From assembly GCF_026914185.1 (NCBI RefSeq), contig NC_070559.1:558001-622000 (forward strand): DNA of 64,000 nucleotides. The letters run 5' to 3'. How positions within the stretch are numbered: the first letter of the stretch is position 1; each line of letters opens with the position of its first letter. The DNA is from Puccinia triticina. Taxonomy: Eukaryota; Basidiomycota; Pucciniomycetes; Pucciniales; Pucciniaceae. The translations under genes were made by a program, and so were the position numbers. Shown one piece after another: positions 22,901 to 33,618 of the stretch. The notes under the pieces were generated by a model. The model saw only the letters and a program-made list of their open reading frames with translations. It made no database searches and was not told the DNA's origin.

Positions 22901-23060
22901 AAAACTTCTTGCCTGGTGCCAGCAGGTCAAGGAGAATTTTCATTTCCACACTCACTATGCAAGATGCACAGTGACTGTGCATTGAAGCTTGCTTGAATCA
23001 TCATTGGACAGAGTGCAAATAAGACCGAAAGCTGCCTCAGAGCTCCTTCACCTTGACCGG
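19936..23060. other. Non-coding repeat-rich region
   Basis: No protein gene is supported. Features seen: CT-rich blocks at 21240-21300; a duplicated GTACTAAGACTTCCCC stem flanked by GAGTTAG at 21200-21230 and 21310-21335, resembling an LTR edge; a GGGACAGGAACA-type minisatellite at about 21835-21950; a hairpin-prone segment at 22350-22412 (AGGAATCCACAGAA against its complement) whose core also occurs near 14618-14640; and half of a CAAGGCGGCTGCGCCGCTGT repeat end at 22795-22825. The 292-codon minus-strand frame at 21315-22193 is mostly minisatellite and is not a gene. Confidence 0.5.
21835..21950. repeat. GGAACA/GGGACAGG minisatellite
   Basis: An irregular array of 6-bp words (GGAACA, GGGACA, GGAACT, GGGACT) runs for about 115 bp. 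Its complement encodes a Val-Pro dipeptide run in an otherwise meaningless frame. Confidence 0.75.
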
Positions 23061-24039
23061 TGTGGAACCTCTCAACTGGGTGAGATGAGCTTGGAGGGGA
23101 AAAGTATGTTGGGATACTTGGGTGTTGGTAAGACTGCCCTCCTGGAATAACTCTGGGAGAAAGGGTTCACTAAGAATAAAATAATTTGTGGCTGACTTCT
23201 ATTCTAGTGAGAACTATTACTGGAGTCTTACAAGGACAACCTGCAAGGGGGGAAGAATGAGGGTTGGAGGAGGGAGAATGGTTGAGGATTCAAGGATGTA
23301 TCTGGTTCTCTGTCAATTATTCACTAAGGTATTCTGTTCTGGTTTCAATGATGGTTATCTGTCTCTGATGATATTTCTCAAGGATAAAGGTGATGAATGC
23401 TAGTAGGTATCATTTACTATTCTAATGCAAGCATGGGAGGAAAGGAAACAACAACTGATGAATGTAATCTTTATAAGTCATCTAGTACATTGGGGTAAAT
23501 AATAATCAAGGGAAATAGTGGGGCAATGCCTTCCCTGTACAACTGGTTGGGGTTTGTGTCTGGGGTTATTCTGTACTGGGGAAGGACATTTGGTTGGGGT
23601 AATTCCACTACTACAACTGGCTGGGGTTTCACTAGAATTTTCTTCAGGCTAAACTATGTACTCTTCAGTTGGGGTGACTAGACTGGATGATGTAATAGTA
23701 CTGGTTATGCCAGATGCTGATGGGGTTATTTATCTAGAGTGATTTTAGCCTTCTTGATTATGTATTTATCTGTACTATGTATAAAGATGCTCTTGTATAA
23801 TAAATAAGAGGGAATATCTTGTGAAATGATTGGTCTGTGACTGTTTTTGTGATATGTAGCCATGTAGCAGAAAATGAGGAAAAGAGCAAAATAAGAGAAA
23901 TAATATAGCTAGGCATATGTAATAAAGATGGTACCCAGGATAACTTGACCTGTAGATTGTGATTCTGCTATAATAATGAAGGATTTTCTACTTATATGGG
24001 CTTGAAATACTATGTATGGGTTTGAGTGATCTCACCACA
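23061..24039 (-). repeat. 3' LTR of the Ty3 retrotransposon
   Basis: It is identical in length to the other LTR. Visible differences are an A/G at about 23104 (AAAAGTATG versus AAAATTATG) and another near 23868 (GTAGCAG versus GTAACAG). A 71-codon frame inside both LTRs is chance and not a gene. In element orientation this is the downstream LTR. Confidence 0.93.
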
Positions 24040-24053
24040 TCCTCCCCCAACTT
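24040..24053 (-). promoter_or_regulatory. Polypurine tract of the retrotransposon
   Basis: On the minus strand, AAGTTGGGGGAGGA directly precedes the TGTGG start of the 3' LTR. This is the position and composition expected of the plus-strand DNA primer in retroelement replication. Confidence 0.75.
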
Positions 24054-25257
24054 ATTTGTCTGCCCTCAGACAAAACCTAACTAATTTATATGATCTGTGT
24101 ATATAGAAAAAAAGAAAATGAAAGAAATAAAGTCTAGGAAAAAAAAGAAAAGAGGGAAAGAAAAGAAGGATAATTATGAAAGTGTGATAAGAATATTGAT
24201 TATCAGGATTATTAGTAAAGGGGAAAATCAGAAAAGGTGATTACCCAGGAACTTGACTCTTGATGAGGACAGTGTTCAGAATTCTTGCTTATGAACCTTG
24301 AGGAAATAAGAATGTTCAAATAAATTATCTAATCTAGTGGTGACTGGGAATTCTTCATGGATTTATGTCTGGGATCTGGGTTCTCTAAAAAAATTCATAT
24401 ATATATAATCTTCTTTATAATCTAAAATCAATTTATGTAAGGATTACGACCTGCCGTATGACTTCGCGCTTCTATTTCCTTAATTTTCAAATACTTAATC
24501 CAAATCTAAACATTTACCATTTTACCCCAGTCATCGTAGGTAGTCTAATTTAAAATTTCATCTTATTGTCATCGGCATCTGAGCATTAAAATCTAATCGC
24601 CATCTTATCTGAGTTCTAGTCCGTCTGAGTTTCTTCTGCTCCAAGTCGCGCGCGGCTCGATTTCCCGCGACTTCGGCTATAGAGTTGAGAATCTTACATC
24701 ATCCGTCTGTCTTCAATCTTCACGTCGATCCGGTCGAATTTTCTCCGCCACAAGGTAAGCAATTCTTCTAACTTCACGCTAAACGCTCGCTTCCTTAAAC
24801 TGAAGATTATCGATTTGCTAACTACTAACTGACTATACTTATTTCAAACTTCTATTATTTTTATTTTTCTTTTTATGTACTTTCTGAACAGGCAATCTCT
24901 TCTCGTTATCAAGGAATCCGAACCGTTTACCCCAAGCGAAACTAGCGCTCAGCGAAATCGAAGGTATGCGAGATGATCCGAGCAAGGTCGCAAGTCAGAG
25001 TCAAGGCTTTTTAGGACTTCATCGTGTCGGTCCAAACTTCACTAAATACTGATCTACTGAGCGGCCAACTAAAACTAAAAATTTCCTTTTAAACTCTTTT
25101 TCTTCTTTCAAATGATTCTTTTGTTGATAGACTTCTAGGCAAGCACCTCCACCGCTATAGTGACCGTGATCTCTGGATAACTCCGCTACGCGCTCGATAA
25201 TGATCTACCGACTTGTCGTAGTTGCGTGCTTCTTCGAATAACAGCCGAGTCCCTCGA
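24054..25257. other. Retrotransposon 3' non-coding segment
   Basis: This lies between the polypurine tract and the opposing small ORF. It has no protein-like frame. On the plus strand it holds several GTAAG-type donors (24754, GGTAAGCAATTC) and pyrimidine-rich stretches (24860-24900). It could therefore be a spliced 5' leader of the opposing ORF; that is inference. Confidence 0.45.
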
Positions 25258-25376
25258 CTATATAAGGAGCCCGAATTCCGCCCTTCCATTCCGCTTCTCA
25301 GTCACTACCATAACCAGCTTGCGCACCAAAAGTCGAGCACATATACAAAACCCAAGCAAATTAAGATAAAGAAAAG
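25258..25376 (+). promoter_or_regulatory. TATA-type promoter and leader of the opposing ORF
   Basis: TATATAAGG at 25258-25267 stands about 110 bp before the ATG at 25377. The leader is CA-rich and ends AAGAAAAG directly before the ATG, a purine-rich start context common in fungal genes. It points towards the retrotransposon polyprotein genes, i.e. opposite to them. Confidence 0.45.
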
Positions 25377-25625
25377 ATGACTAGCCAAAATCCTATCGAC
25401 ATTGACGCCCCAGTTGCTCGTAGACAAAACCATATTGACCTCAAGGTGTACAACTTATTAGCTCCAAGAGGAAACAACTCTTATTTCGGCGACACCTTCA
25501 CGCAGGTTGAGTTCGACTTTTTAGAATCCTTCGTCTTACGCCAAATCAAGCAATTCTGTCAAAATAATATTCCTCACAATCCAAACGACCATTCGAACCG
25601 CTGCCATATGTATATCGAAGTTTGA
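25377..25625 (+). CDS. Small opposing ORF inside the retrotransposon
   Basis: This 82-codon ATG frame is transcribed opposite to gag-pol and lies between the integrase end and the 3' LTR. The product is hydrophilic and has no signal peptide or membrane helix. It includes ARRQNHIDLKVYNLLAPRG and FTQVEFDFLESFVLRQIKQF, which look like ordinary soluble-protein sequence with an amphipathic helix near residues 45-63. I do not recognise it. A TATA box and good ATG context lie upstream. Some plant Tat/Ogre-type Ty3 elements carry an antisense ORF in the same place, so it could be an element-borne extra gene. It could also be a captured host exon or chance. Confidence 0.4.
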   Translation: MTSQNPIDIDAPVARRQNHIDLKVYNLLAPRGNNSYFGDTFTQVEFDFLESFVLRQIKQFCQNNIPHNPNDHSNRCHMYIEV

Positions 25626-25660
25626 CGTGCCTTTTCCCTCGTAAGATAAAGTTTTCCCAA

Positions 25661-26800
25661 CTAGAACTTCAATGTATCCTCGCCTGGTACTAACGAAGAT
25701 TCTTTCCTCAAACAATTAAGACCAATATTCATAGCTTCACTCTGGTCGGATTCACTGGTCGCGGTGGCGAAGGTGACGGGGTTCATGAGTACGGTGGCGA
25801 ACACCGCAACCAAGGTAGTAAGTGCACTTTCCTCCTTGTTATCCCTTGAGAAATATAATTTAACATGTTGGGCCGCGTATTTCCTAGCTAGGGGCGAACC
25901 GTCCAACTCTGCTAACGCGTAGGAACCGCCAGGCATTTGTCCAATCACTCGGTAAGGCCCATTCCATCTGTTTTCAAACAATTTTCCAAACTGAGAATCT
26001 AGAGACTTATTGTAAACTAACACTAAGCTATCTTTTGTCAACGGTTTTCTAGGTGATCGCTTCTCATTCCAATAATCTACCGACTGCTGTCGCGTGTTCA
26101 TTAGATGCAAGTGGGCTTTTTGAAGCACCTGATCCCTCCCTTGTAACTGTTTCACCCGAGCTTCTAGCAATTGTCGAGTAGTAGTAATGTTATCCCAGTC
26201 AATACCAAGAAAAGTTTCTAATTCAAGATCGATTGGAAGAATGGCTTCCTGCCCAAAAACCAACTCAAACGGAGAATAACCTGTAGTTTGTTTGGTTGAG
26301 ATACGATCGGCGAAAAGCACCAGCGGCAAATGAGACCTCCATTTCTTCCCATCCGTTCCGCACAGCTTAACGAGAGTATCTTTAATGGCTTGATGCCCAC
26401 GTTCGACCATACCGTTTGCTTCAGGGTAATATGGCGTAGTTACTTTGACATGGACTCCTAGGTCTTTAAGTGCATCCTGAAACGCTGATCCAAACTCTGA
26501 TCCTCCATCGACTACGACCGTGGACGGCGCTCCATACCTATAAATCCAGGATTCTAAAAACCACGAAGATATTTTCTTCGCTTGTAATTTCTCCAGCCCA
26601 ACTGCTTCGATCCAACCGGAAAGATTGTCCCTGGCTATAACGAGGTACTTCCATTTACCTGCTTTAATATGGACTGTATCCAAGCTAACTCGTCCAAAAA
26701 CTCGATACTCCTGTAGCTCGTTTGTCTTCCGCAGGTAATCGAGAACTCCTTTTTTGACACGGCTCACAAGAACGGACCCAGTTCGAAACCATTTTCTTAA
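25661..26800 (-). pseudogene. Retrotransposon integrase core and C-terminus
   Basis: Integrase inserts the cDNA copy into the genome. Visible are the catalytic aspartate in VSLDTVHIKAG, the second in TVVVDGGSEFGS, and the glutamate in YPEANGMVERGHQAIK, a normal D,D-35-E layout. A C-terminal GPYRVIGQMPGGSYALAELDG segment matches the SH3-like part of gypsy integrases. No chromodomain was recognised. The HHCC zinc finger lies in the upstream frame (LGHRG...CEPCQKRS). The two frames overlap at about 26690-26767, so a one-base indel separates zinc finger from core. The frame ends at TAG 25661-25663. Confidence 0.85.
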
Positions 26801-28520
26801 GATGTGGCCACCAAAAACGTAACTTCACTCTCCTGTAAGTTTCTTCTATTCCCCTGTGTCCTAGGCTTTCGTGGAGAGCTTGCAAGATCTTCTTCTGAAC
26901 TAAAGGCGATGATACTACTACTTGGGAAAATGGTTGACTTCTTTTATGTAGAATTCTGTTTGATATGAAAAAGAAAGTTGATTTTTGTATAATCTGCTTA
27001 AATTCCGCCGCGCTCGAGTCTGGCGGCTTATTCATTGTAGACAGGTAAAGCTGGAGTCTTTCCCAAAAACCCTCCTGAAGGACCAGAACGTCCTCCCCCA
27101 ACTTAGCTGTTGTCCCCAACAGCTGTACTGAAAAGGCTTCCTTTGTCCCAAAACCAGGGTGCGGCGCTATCCACTTCTCTTCTTCATCAAATGTGATTCC
27201 TTCTTCGCCTGGATCGGGTCGACGGCGAGACAAACCATCAGGCATTCCAAAACTTTTCGCGGGAACATGAACCAAGTCATAGGAAAAAAGCTGTATAAAG
27301 GCAATCCATCGATTCATCGGGGTGTTAGGGAGGGAGGGATTATTTATCATCCCAATTAGGCACTTGGCGTCTACCCTCAGCTCGAAGTGCTGACCCCACA
27401 AGACGGTTTGTAATTTCTTCAATATCTTTGTTACCCCGCATAATTCCAGCTTAGACTGAGAATAAGCTGACTCTCTGTCCGAGAATACAATAGATTCGTA
27501 TAAAACCGGCCAATCGGCTCCCTTACTATCGACTTGCGTAAGTACCGCTCCGGCAGCGATCACACTTGAATCAACAGCCAAAGCGATTTTCCCCGCCTCT
27601 GCTCCATAATCCAGCTTCTTTAGCGTAATATCCCGACCCACGATCCGTTTTAGCTCTTCGAAAGAATCTTGACAATCCGCTGTCCATTCCCAAGGTGCGT
27701 CTTTCCAGGTTAAACGTTGAAGAGGAGCCGCCACATTGGAAAAATCTTTGATGAACATTCGAACATAGACACACACCCCTAGAAATCCCCGAACCTCCGT
27801 CACACTATTAGGAACCGGCCAAGTCTCTATCTTGTTCAATTTCTTTTCCGATATCCGACGACCCTCCTTGCAAACAACGTGCCCGACCAAATCCAGCGCA
27901 GGTACACAACAGGCGAATTTTTTTGCGGAAATAGTAAGTCCGGCCTCTTCGATACGAAAAAGAATTCTTTCTAGAATTCCAGCGCACTCAAAGATGAATC
28001 TACGTATATTTGGATTGTCCGGCAAAGGTTTGTTGTCATAATCCGAGGTCGGTCCTTTAATACCTCCGTCATCGATAAATATCCCCGCATTCTGCGGAAT
28101 CTCGTCCTGTAAAATAGCTGTCATCTGCGCTTGATATACGGCGACCGAGTTCGTCGCTCCCTGTGGTAGTCTAGTAAGCTGAAACCTTCCCAAAGGTGTC
28201 TCAAAAGTGGTTAATGGTCTGGATTCTGGCGCTAACTCGCGCTCATTGTACCCCCCCATTATATCGCCCAAACCGTAGCACGCTCGACCAGTAAAGGATT
28301 GAACCAATTCCTCCGTGGAAGGCGGAAGTCCGGAATCTCGGATAGTTATCTGGTTAAGTTTCTGTAAGTCATGTACAATACAAAGCTTTCCATCTTGTTT
28401 TTTAACGCAGAAAATGGGACTAGAATAACTTGAACAAGAATGTTCATATAGTCCTGTTCTTATTCGCTCTCGTACTAACTCAATAAATTTTTCTCTTATT
28501 GGGCCTGGGATAGGGATTGG
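26685..28520 (-). pseudogene. Retrotransposon reverse transcriptase, RNase H and integrase zinc finger
   Basis: The reverse transcriptase begins near PIPIPGPIREKFIELVRERI, passes SSYSSPIFCVKKQDGKLCIV and LPQGATNSV, and has the active site FIDDGGIKGP (FIDD in the YxDD position). RNase H follows, with VDSSVIAAGAVL, SKLELCGVTKIL and RVDAKCLIGMI; then the LSRRR linker and the zinc-binding HESLGHRG...CEPCQ. The frame is open from just after a TGA at 28521-28523 to 26685. The TGA sits at the junction EPWQI-stop-PIPIP, so the pol frame cannot be read from its expected start without readthrough. Confidence 0.88.
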
Positions 28521-28994
28521 TCAAATTTGCCATGGCTCGTGCTCTATCACTGGAATAATATAGGGTTTACCGTAGGAGTGTTTCAAGAGACCCCGCTCAG
28601 ATTCGGTAAACGCCAGCGCCGCCAATCGAATAGAAATTACGTGATAAAAAAGATTTAGTTCTGCTTCCGATAACCAACCCGGCGGTCCAAAGTTGATCAT
28701 CTGAAGGCGCTCCGGGGTTATTTTTGAGGTATATTGAAAAGGAGGAGGAAAATGAGTTAGGGGAGACAGGTAAGGATCCCTCGATAAAGGAGGTCTAGTG
28801 AGAGGAGGATTAAGATTCAAAGGCATAGGCTTATTTATAGGTTTTATCTTTTTAGCTACGGTTTTATATTTAGCGCCCTGACAGTCAACGGATGATAACA
28901 CTCCCGGAACCTCATCTACTTCGCGTAATCGAAATCCCGGGCAAGTTCTAAAAAATCCCTGGTCACCAAATGTGCTGGCAGCGATGTTTCCCAT
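28521..28994 (-). pseudogene. Retrotransposon pol N-terminal linker region
   Basis: This frame joins in phase with the reverse transcriptase across the TGA at 28521. It contains a proline-rich stretch (NLNPPLTRPPLSRDP) followed by FGPPGWLSEAELNLFYHVIS and IIPVIEHEPWQI, the usual lead-in to this class of reverse transcriptase. It overlaps the end of the upstream protease frame in another phase, so a frame change at about 28.92-28.99 kb is needed. Whether this is a mutation or a programmed shift cannot be told. Confidence 0.7.
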
Positions 28995-30706
28995 TTGTGG
29001 TGCTTCGGAACCAGGATGGGTATCAGGTAAGTTTGGCCTTTTAGATCCAAAATCGCTAAGGATTCGCCTCCATTAACTTTATACTTGATTGTTGCGGCTA
29101 CGTCCACCAAGAATGGCTTTCCCAAAATGAATTGCACAGGTCCTCGTGCTACCCAAAAGTGCACCGATCAAGTAAGTTTTCCAATCTCTATTTCCACACT
29201 TTCCGCGATCCCGATGATCCCTGTCTGATGTCCTCCAATTCCTTTTAAACTCATAGGTTTCTCGGTTACTACTAACCCTAGTCGCTGCGCAAGTCCCTCC
29301 GGTATCAAGTTCACCATCAAACCCGTGTTGAGTAAAGCTTCGCTATCCTGACCATTTATTCCCAATTTAATATACCCCAGCGGACAAGAGTAGTGAGCAG
29401 TAGGGATGTCTTCCGGCTCCTCTCCTTCGACAAGACCATGGCTAGACGACGTTCCTTCGACTATTGGTACGCACTTATTGGAGATTTTTTTCTTGAATAC
29501 GTCAGTGACTCCGCTCAAAATTGCGAAGATCTCTCCATAACTAAGCGTCATCTTCCCCTCCGCTAACATTCGCTTCGCTGTTTCCTCCTCTACTCCAGGA
29601 AACTCTTTGGCTAGTGTCTTCTCCAAAAAAGTCTTACGGACCGGCTTTTCTTTTTCAGGAGCTGCTGTTTCTTCAAAACGGACTCGTGTTTCGACCGCTT
29701 TTGGTTTCAAAGAGTTCTGAGCAGGACTTGGGGATGCAGCCTCCTTAAGTAAGTCTTCGACGTCCACGTCCATAGTAACATCTTTAACATTTTTAGCTTT
29801 CTTTCCTTCACTAGTCCCTTCCGGTTCCTTTCCCAAACGAGTTTGCTTTCCCAGATCCACCTCGTAAGAGGCTCTCTCTTCCGGTTCGCACTCCTCCAGC
29901 TGACCAAACGACGATGTAACGTTTATAGACGACGCCAAACCTTCCTTAGTCTCTTTGTCAAATTTAAGTACAACATCTCTAATCGCACGCCGAGTATCCC
30001 AGGCGATAGGCGAATTGTTGGGTAGTAAGTAATCCCTTCCCTCTTGTTTAACCAGCCCAACCGTTTTGTCATTCGCAAATAAACTACACTGATTACTTCC
30101 ATGTGTATCTTGAAAGCAGTAGAAACATTTGAAATTAGGCTTCTTAAATGGAACGTTTGTAGGCGCGCTAGTCTGCGCATTCGTCGAATTCATAGGCATA
30201 TGGGGCGGCGGCATCTTTCCCGCGGTCAATGAGGCAAGCTGCTTAGTAAGTTCGTCCACCTTCTTATCATACGTCGCCTTAGGTACTGTGGGCGCTTTAT
30301 CTTTTCCGGTATCCTTCGCTTTCGATGACGATCCGCTCGCTGCCGCTAGTTCCGTCCTCCAAACCGATCTTCGCTCCACAACGGAGGTTGACTGAACCTG
30401 ACGCTGAACATATTGGAAAATGACCGCTGTATCCGGTAAGATATCTCCTCTGTCCTTTGAGGCTTTCATTTCATTCTTGTTCAACATCTGCCTCATTACG
30501 ACTTCTTCCAGGTTCTTGCTCAAGGACTCCATGATTAGTTCGCGGAAATCCTCGACGTTCGAAACATATCCCATTCGCACAAGATAATGGGTAATGGTCT
30601 TGAACTTTGTGCGGAACACTTTAAACTTCCCAAATGAATCTATTCCTCCTTCGGCGATAGTGGAGTGAACTAAATCACGGAGATCTTGCTTGGTATACTT
30701 GACCAA
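28916..30706 (-). pseudogene. Retrotransposon gag C-terminal half and aspartic protease
   Basis: The open block 30706-29168 contains a lysine-rich linker, a CCHC zinc knuckle (CFYCFQDTHGSNQC; C-x2-C-x4-H-x4-C at about 30125-30085) and a retropepsin fold (LGINGQDSEALLNTGLMVNLI). The protease catalytic triplet reads NTG: the codon at 29327-29329 is AAC where Asp is expected, so the enzyme should be inactive. A TGA at 29168-29170 interrupts the protease after EIEIGKLT. The frame continues in phase as SVHFWVARGPVQFILGKPFL to 28916. Confidence 0.82.
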
Positions 30707-30724
30707 AGGTAAGGCCTTCCCGAA

Positions 30725-31201
30725 TCAATCCAACAGCTGTTTCTTTAGCTTTTCCCAGTTTTCCTCCTCGTAACCCGACATTTCTTCGATTTCCTCCTGC
30801 GTTTCTAGACCGCGAATGAAGCCTCCAATCTGCTTCGCCAATTCCTCCGGTCCTGCGCCGTCGATTTTCCCCGCCTTCTCGTAGCGCAGAATGAATTTCT
30901 CGATTGGTACGTTGGACCCGTCAAAAAAAAGATCTTTGTTCATAGGCTTAATCTTGACGATTCGAGATGCTGGATCTGGTCCTTTGTAAACAGGCATAGT
31001 AGGCTCTTTTTCCAAAAAATGGACGGACGGTGGCGGCTCATGTTGACTAGAGGCTGACGACGGCGGCGGATGCATTAGCGCGGGATCTGTATGTTCTAGA
31101 GGCGGTAAGTCAGAACTTTCAGAGGTCATTGGCGGAGGTTCGCGGTATTCTCCGGCGTTGACGTATAAATTCAAACCAGGTGGAAGAACTCGATGAGACA
31201 T
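30725..31201 (-). pseudogene. Retrotransposon gag N-terminal part
   Basis: An ATG at 31199-31201 opens a 158-codon frame with a proline-rich start and the segment VKIKPMNKDLFFDGSNVPIEKFILRYE, typical of gag of this class. It ends at TGA 30725-30727 (QLLD-stop-FGKALP). The same frame continues directly into the block 30706-29168. The stop is thus a single in-frame nonsense codon in an otherwise unbroken gag. Confidence 0.8.
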
Positions 31202-31556
31202 TCTGCTTTATACTATTCTTTTGGTTTTATAATATAAAAAAAAAAAAAAAAAAAACTTTACTATCTAATAATAATTTTTATCCTCAAAGTAAGAATGAAG
31301 AGTAGGGAAGAAAGAAAAGGTCGAGCGCAGATTTGAGAGTAAGGGATTTTTTTTTTTTTTTTTTTTATTATCTGGAAGCTGAGTTTTTTATTCTTAGAGA
31401 GAAAGATGGTGAAAAGAGGTTATAATTCTGAGAGAAAGGATAAGAAGTTTGCAGGCAGGGAAAGGTGGTAGGGGTAAGGGGTAAGAGTGAAGTAAGTAAT
31501 AGTTGTCTTTAAGACTGAAAAATCTGAGAAAATCAGGCCACTGTTGGGACACCACT
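31202..31556 (-). other. Retrotransposon 5' leader and primer-binding region
   Basis: This is the segment between the 5' LTR and gag. It has two long homopolymer A/T runs (31220-31255, 31348-31370). The minus strand next to the LTR reads AGTGGTGTCCCAACAGTGG. TGG-initial sequence two bases inside the LTR is where a tRNA primer site is expected, but I cannot assign the tRNA. Confidence 0.5.
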
Positions 31557-32535
31557 TGTGGAACCTCTCAACTGGGTGAGATGAGCTTGGAGGGGAAAAT
31601 TATGTTGGGATACTTGGGTGTTGGTAAGACTGCCCTCCTGGAATAACTCTGGGAGAAAGGGTTCACTAAGAATAAAATAATTTGTGGCTGACTTCTATTC
31701 TAGTGAGAACTATTACTGGAGTCTTACAAGGACAACCTGCAAGGGGGGAAGAATGAGGGTTGGAGGAGGGAGAATGGTTGAGGATTCAAGGATGTATCTG
31801 GTTCTCTGTCAATTATTCACTAAGGTATTCTGTTCTGGTTTCAATGATGGTTATCTGTCTCTGATGATATTTCTCAAGGATAAAGGTGATGAATGCTAGT
31901 AGGTATCATTTACTATTCTAATGCAAGCATGGGAGGAAAGGAAACAACAACTGATGAATGTAATCTTTATAAGTCATCTAGTACATTGGGGTAAATAATA
32001 ATCAAGGGAAATAGTGGGGCAATGCCTTCCCTGTACAACTGGTTGGGGTTTGTGTCTGGGGTTATTCTGTACTGGGGAAGGACATTTGGTTGGGGTAATT
32101 CCACTACTACAACTGGCTGGGGTTTCACTAGAATTTTCTTCAGGCTAAACTATGTACTCTTCAGTTGGGGTGACTAGACTGGATGATGTAATAGTACTGG
32201 TTATGCCAGATGCTGATGGGGTTATTTATCTAGAGTGATTTTAGCCTTCTTGATTATGTATTTATCTGTACTATGTATAAAGATGCTCTTGTATAATAAA
32301 TAAGAGGGAATATCTTGTGAAATGATTGGTCTGTGACTGTTTTTGTGATATGTAGCCATGTAACAGAAAATGAGGAAAAGAGCAAAATAAGAGAAATAAT
32401 ATAGCTAGGCATATGTAATAAAGATGGTACCCAGGATAACTTGACCTGTAGATTGTGATTCTGCTATAATAATGAAGGATTTTCTACTTATATGGGCTTG
32501 AAATACTATGTATGGGTTTGAGTGATCTCACCACA
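31557..32535 (-). repeat. 5' LTR of the Ty3 retrotransposon
   Basis: This is the partner of the LTR at 23061-24039, with the same 979-bp length and TGTGG...CCACA ends. In element orientation it should carry the promoter that drives gag-pol leftwards. Confidence 0.93.
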
Positions 32536-33618
32536 CCGGTGGCAGCTGCTTGACTTTTTCTTGTAGTGTGAAAGTTTATTTGGTGTTTATACATGTCAAA
32601 TGCTTGCAGTGCAACTTTTTCTTGCAGCAGGAAGGTATAATCTTTCACCCATCTAAAAAGCTGACTGTATGAAATCAATTGATTCAATATTTCATATAAG
32701 AACATTGAAAGAGTAATTTCACAGATAAGATTGGATATAATTTCCACTTCATGAGAAAATTCAAGTACAAAGATAATCACTCATTTCCCCAAAACCAGAT
32801 GAATTTTATGCATATTTAGACATTACACCTGAAATCAGCCCACAAATATATACTTTCCCTTTATAAAGCAAGGTTGGCATGTCTGCTCTGATGGTCAAAC
32901 CATAGCAAGAGAGAGAAGGAGAAATGGGTACAGAAGAATTTTCTGTTGAGAGAGATCACAGAGACAGCCTAGCATATATACAATGCATCCAACACAAATG
33001 CAAAAAATCAGAGAAACAAGAGAAAGTAGTGGTTAAAACTCTCTAGACATACACAGGAAACAAAAAAAATACAAAGAGAAGATAATAAAAACAAGGAGAT
33101 GAGCAAGCACACAGTTTCTTGGAATGGGAAGCAGTGGGCAGATGCCAAACAAGCCACCGGCCTCCAGCACCCATTGGGCCCTAAAGAACTTGTGTTGGAT
33201 CTTGTCAGGATGGGCACCTTGATATTACCCGCTATGATCCTACATTCCAGGCTGAGTCTGAAGGAGACATAAGGGGGAACATAGGGGTTAGGGGGAAGGG
33301 GAAACATTTGCAGAGGAAGTGTTCAACACCAACAAGTGGATGTGGCCAGTGCAGCATTGTAAGGGCCCTTGAAGTATGGGTGCCAGACTTGTTTGTTGAC
33401 AACGCCAAAGGCTACTCCTTGGGGTCAGGCAAAAGATGGAGGCTGGGGCCTTCCAAGGTGTGAAAAAGCGAAGGGACTCATCAACCCTAGTGTACCCAGA
33501 CAAGCTCCCCTTGCCAACCATTTCCAGCACTCTTCAGCCGGCAGTGGGTTTGCGGTGTTCCGGCGCTGCCAGAGAGCCTGGGCGCCGGTCTGGCGCTGGG
33601 CATCTTCTGCGATGCCTT
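32536..33618. other. Non-coding flank between retrotransposon and foldback
   Basis: No gene or RNA was recognised. Frames on both strands are short and overlapping. Confidence 0.4.

Larger units (their letters stand above)
23061..32535 (-). mobile_element. Full-length Ty3/gypsy LTR retrotransposon
   Basis: Direct LTRs of 979 bp at 23061-24039 and 31557-32535 begin TGTGG and end CCACA. CCGG follows the right LTR and precedes the left LTR, fitting a 4-bp (or 5-bp, if the terminal A is shared) target duplication. Gag, protease, reverse transcriptase, RNase H and integrase lie on the minus strand in Ty3 order. The 5' LTR is therefore the right copy and the 3' LTR the left. I could see only about two differences between the LTRs, pointing to a recent insertion. 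The polyprotein nevertheless carries three TGA codons and at least one frame break. Between integrase and the 3' LTR lies an extra 1.6 kb with an opposing ORF. Confidence 0.93.

Noticed and set aside
23188..32000. Identical 71-codon frames at 23188-23403 and 31684-31899
   Set aside because: They are the same LTR segment occurring twice, on the strand opposite to the element; not a duplicated gene.
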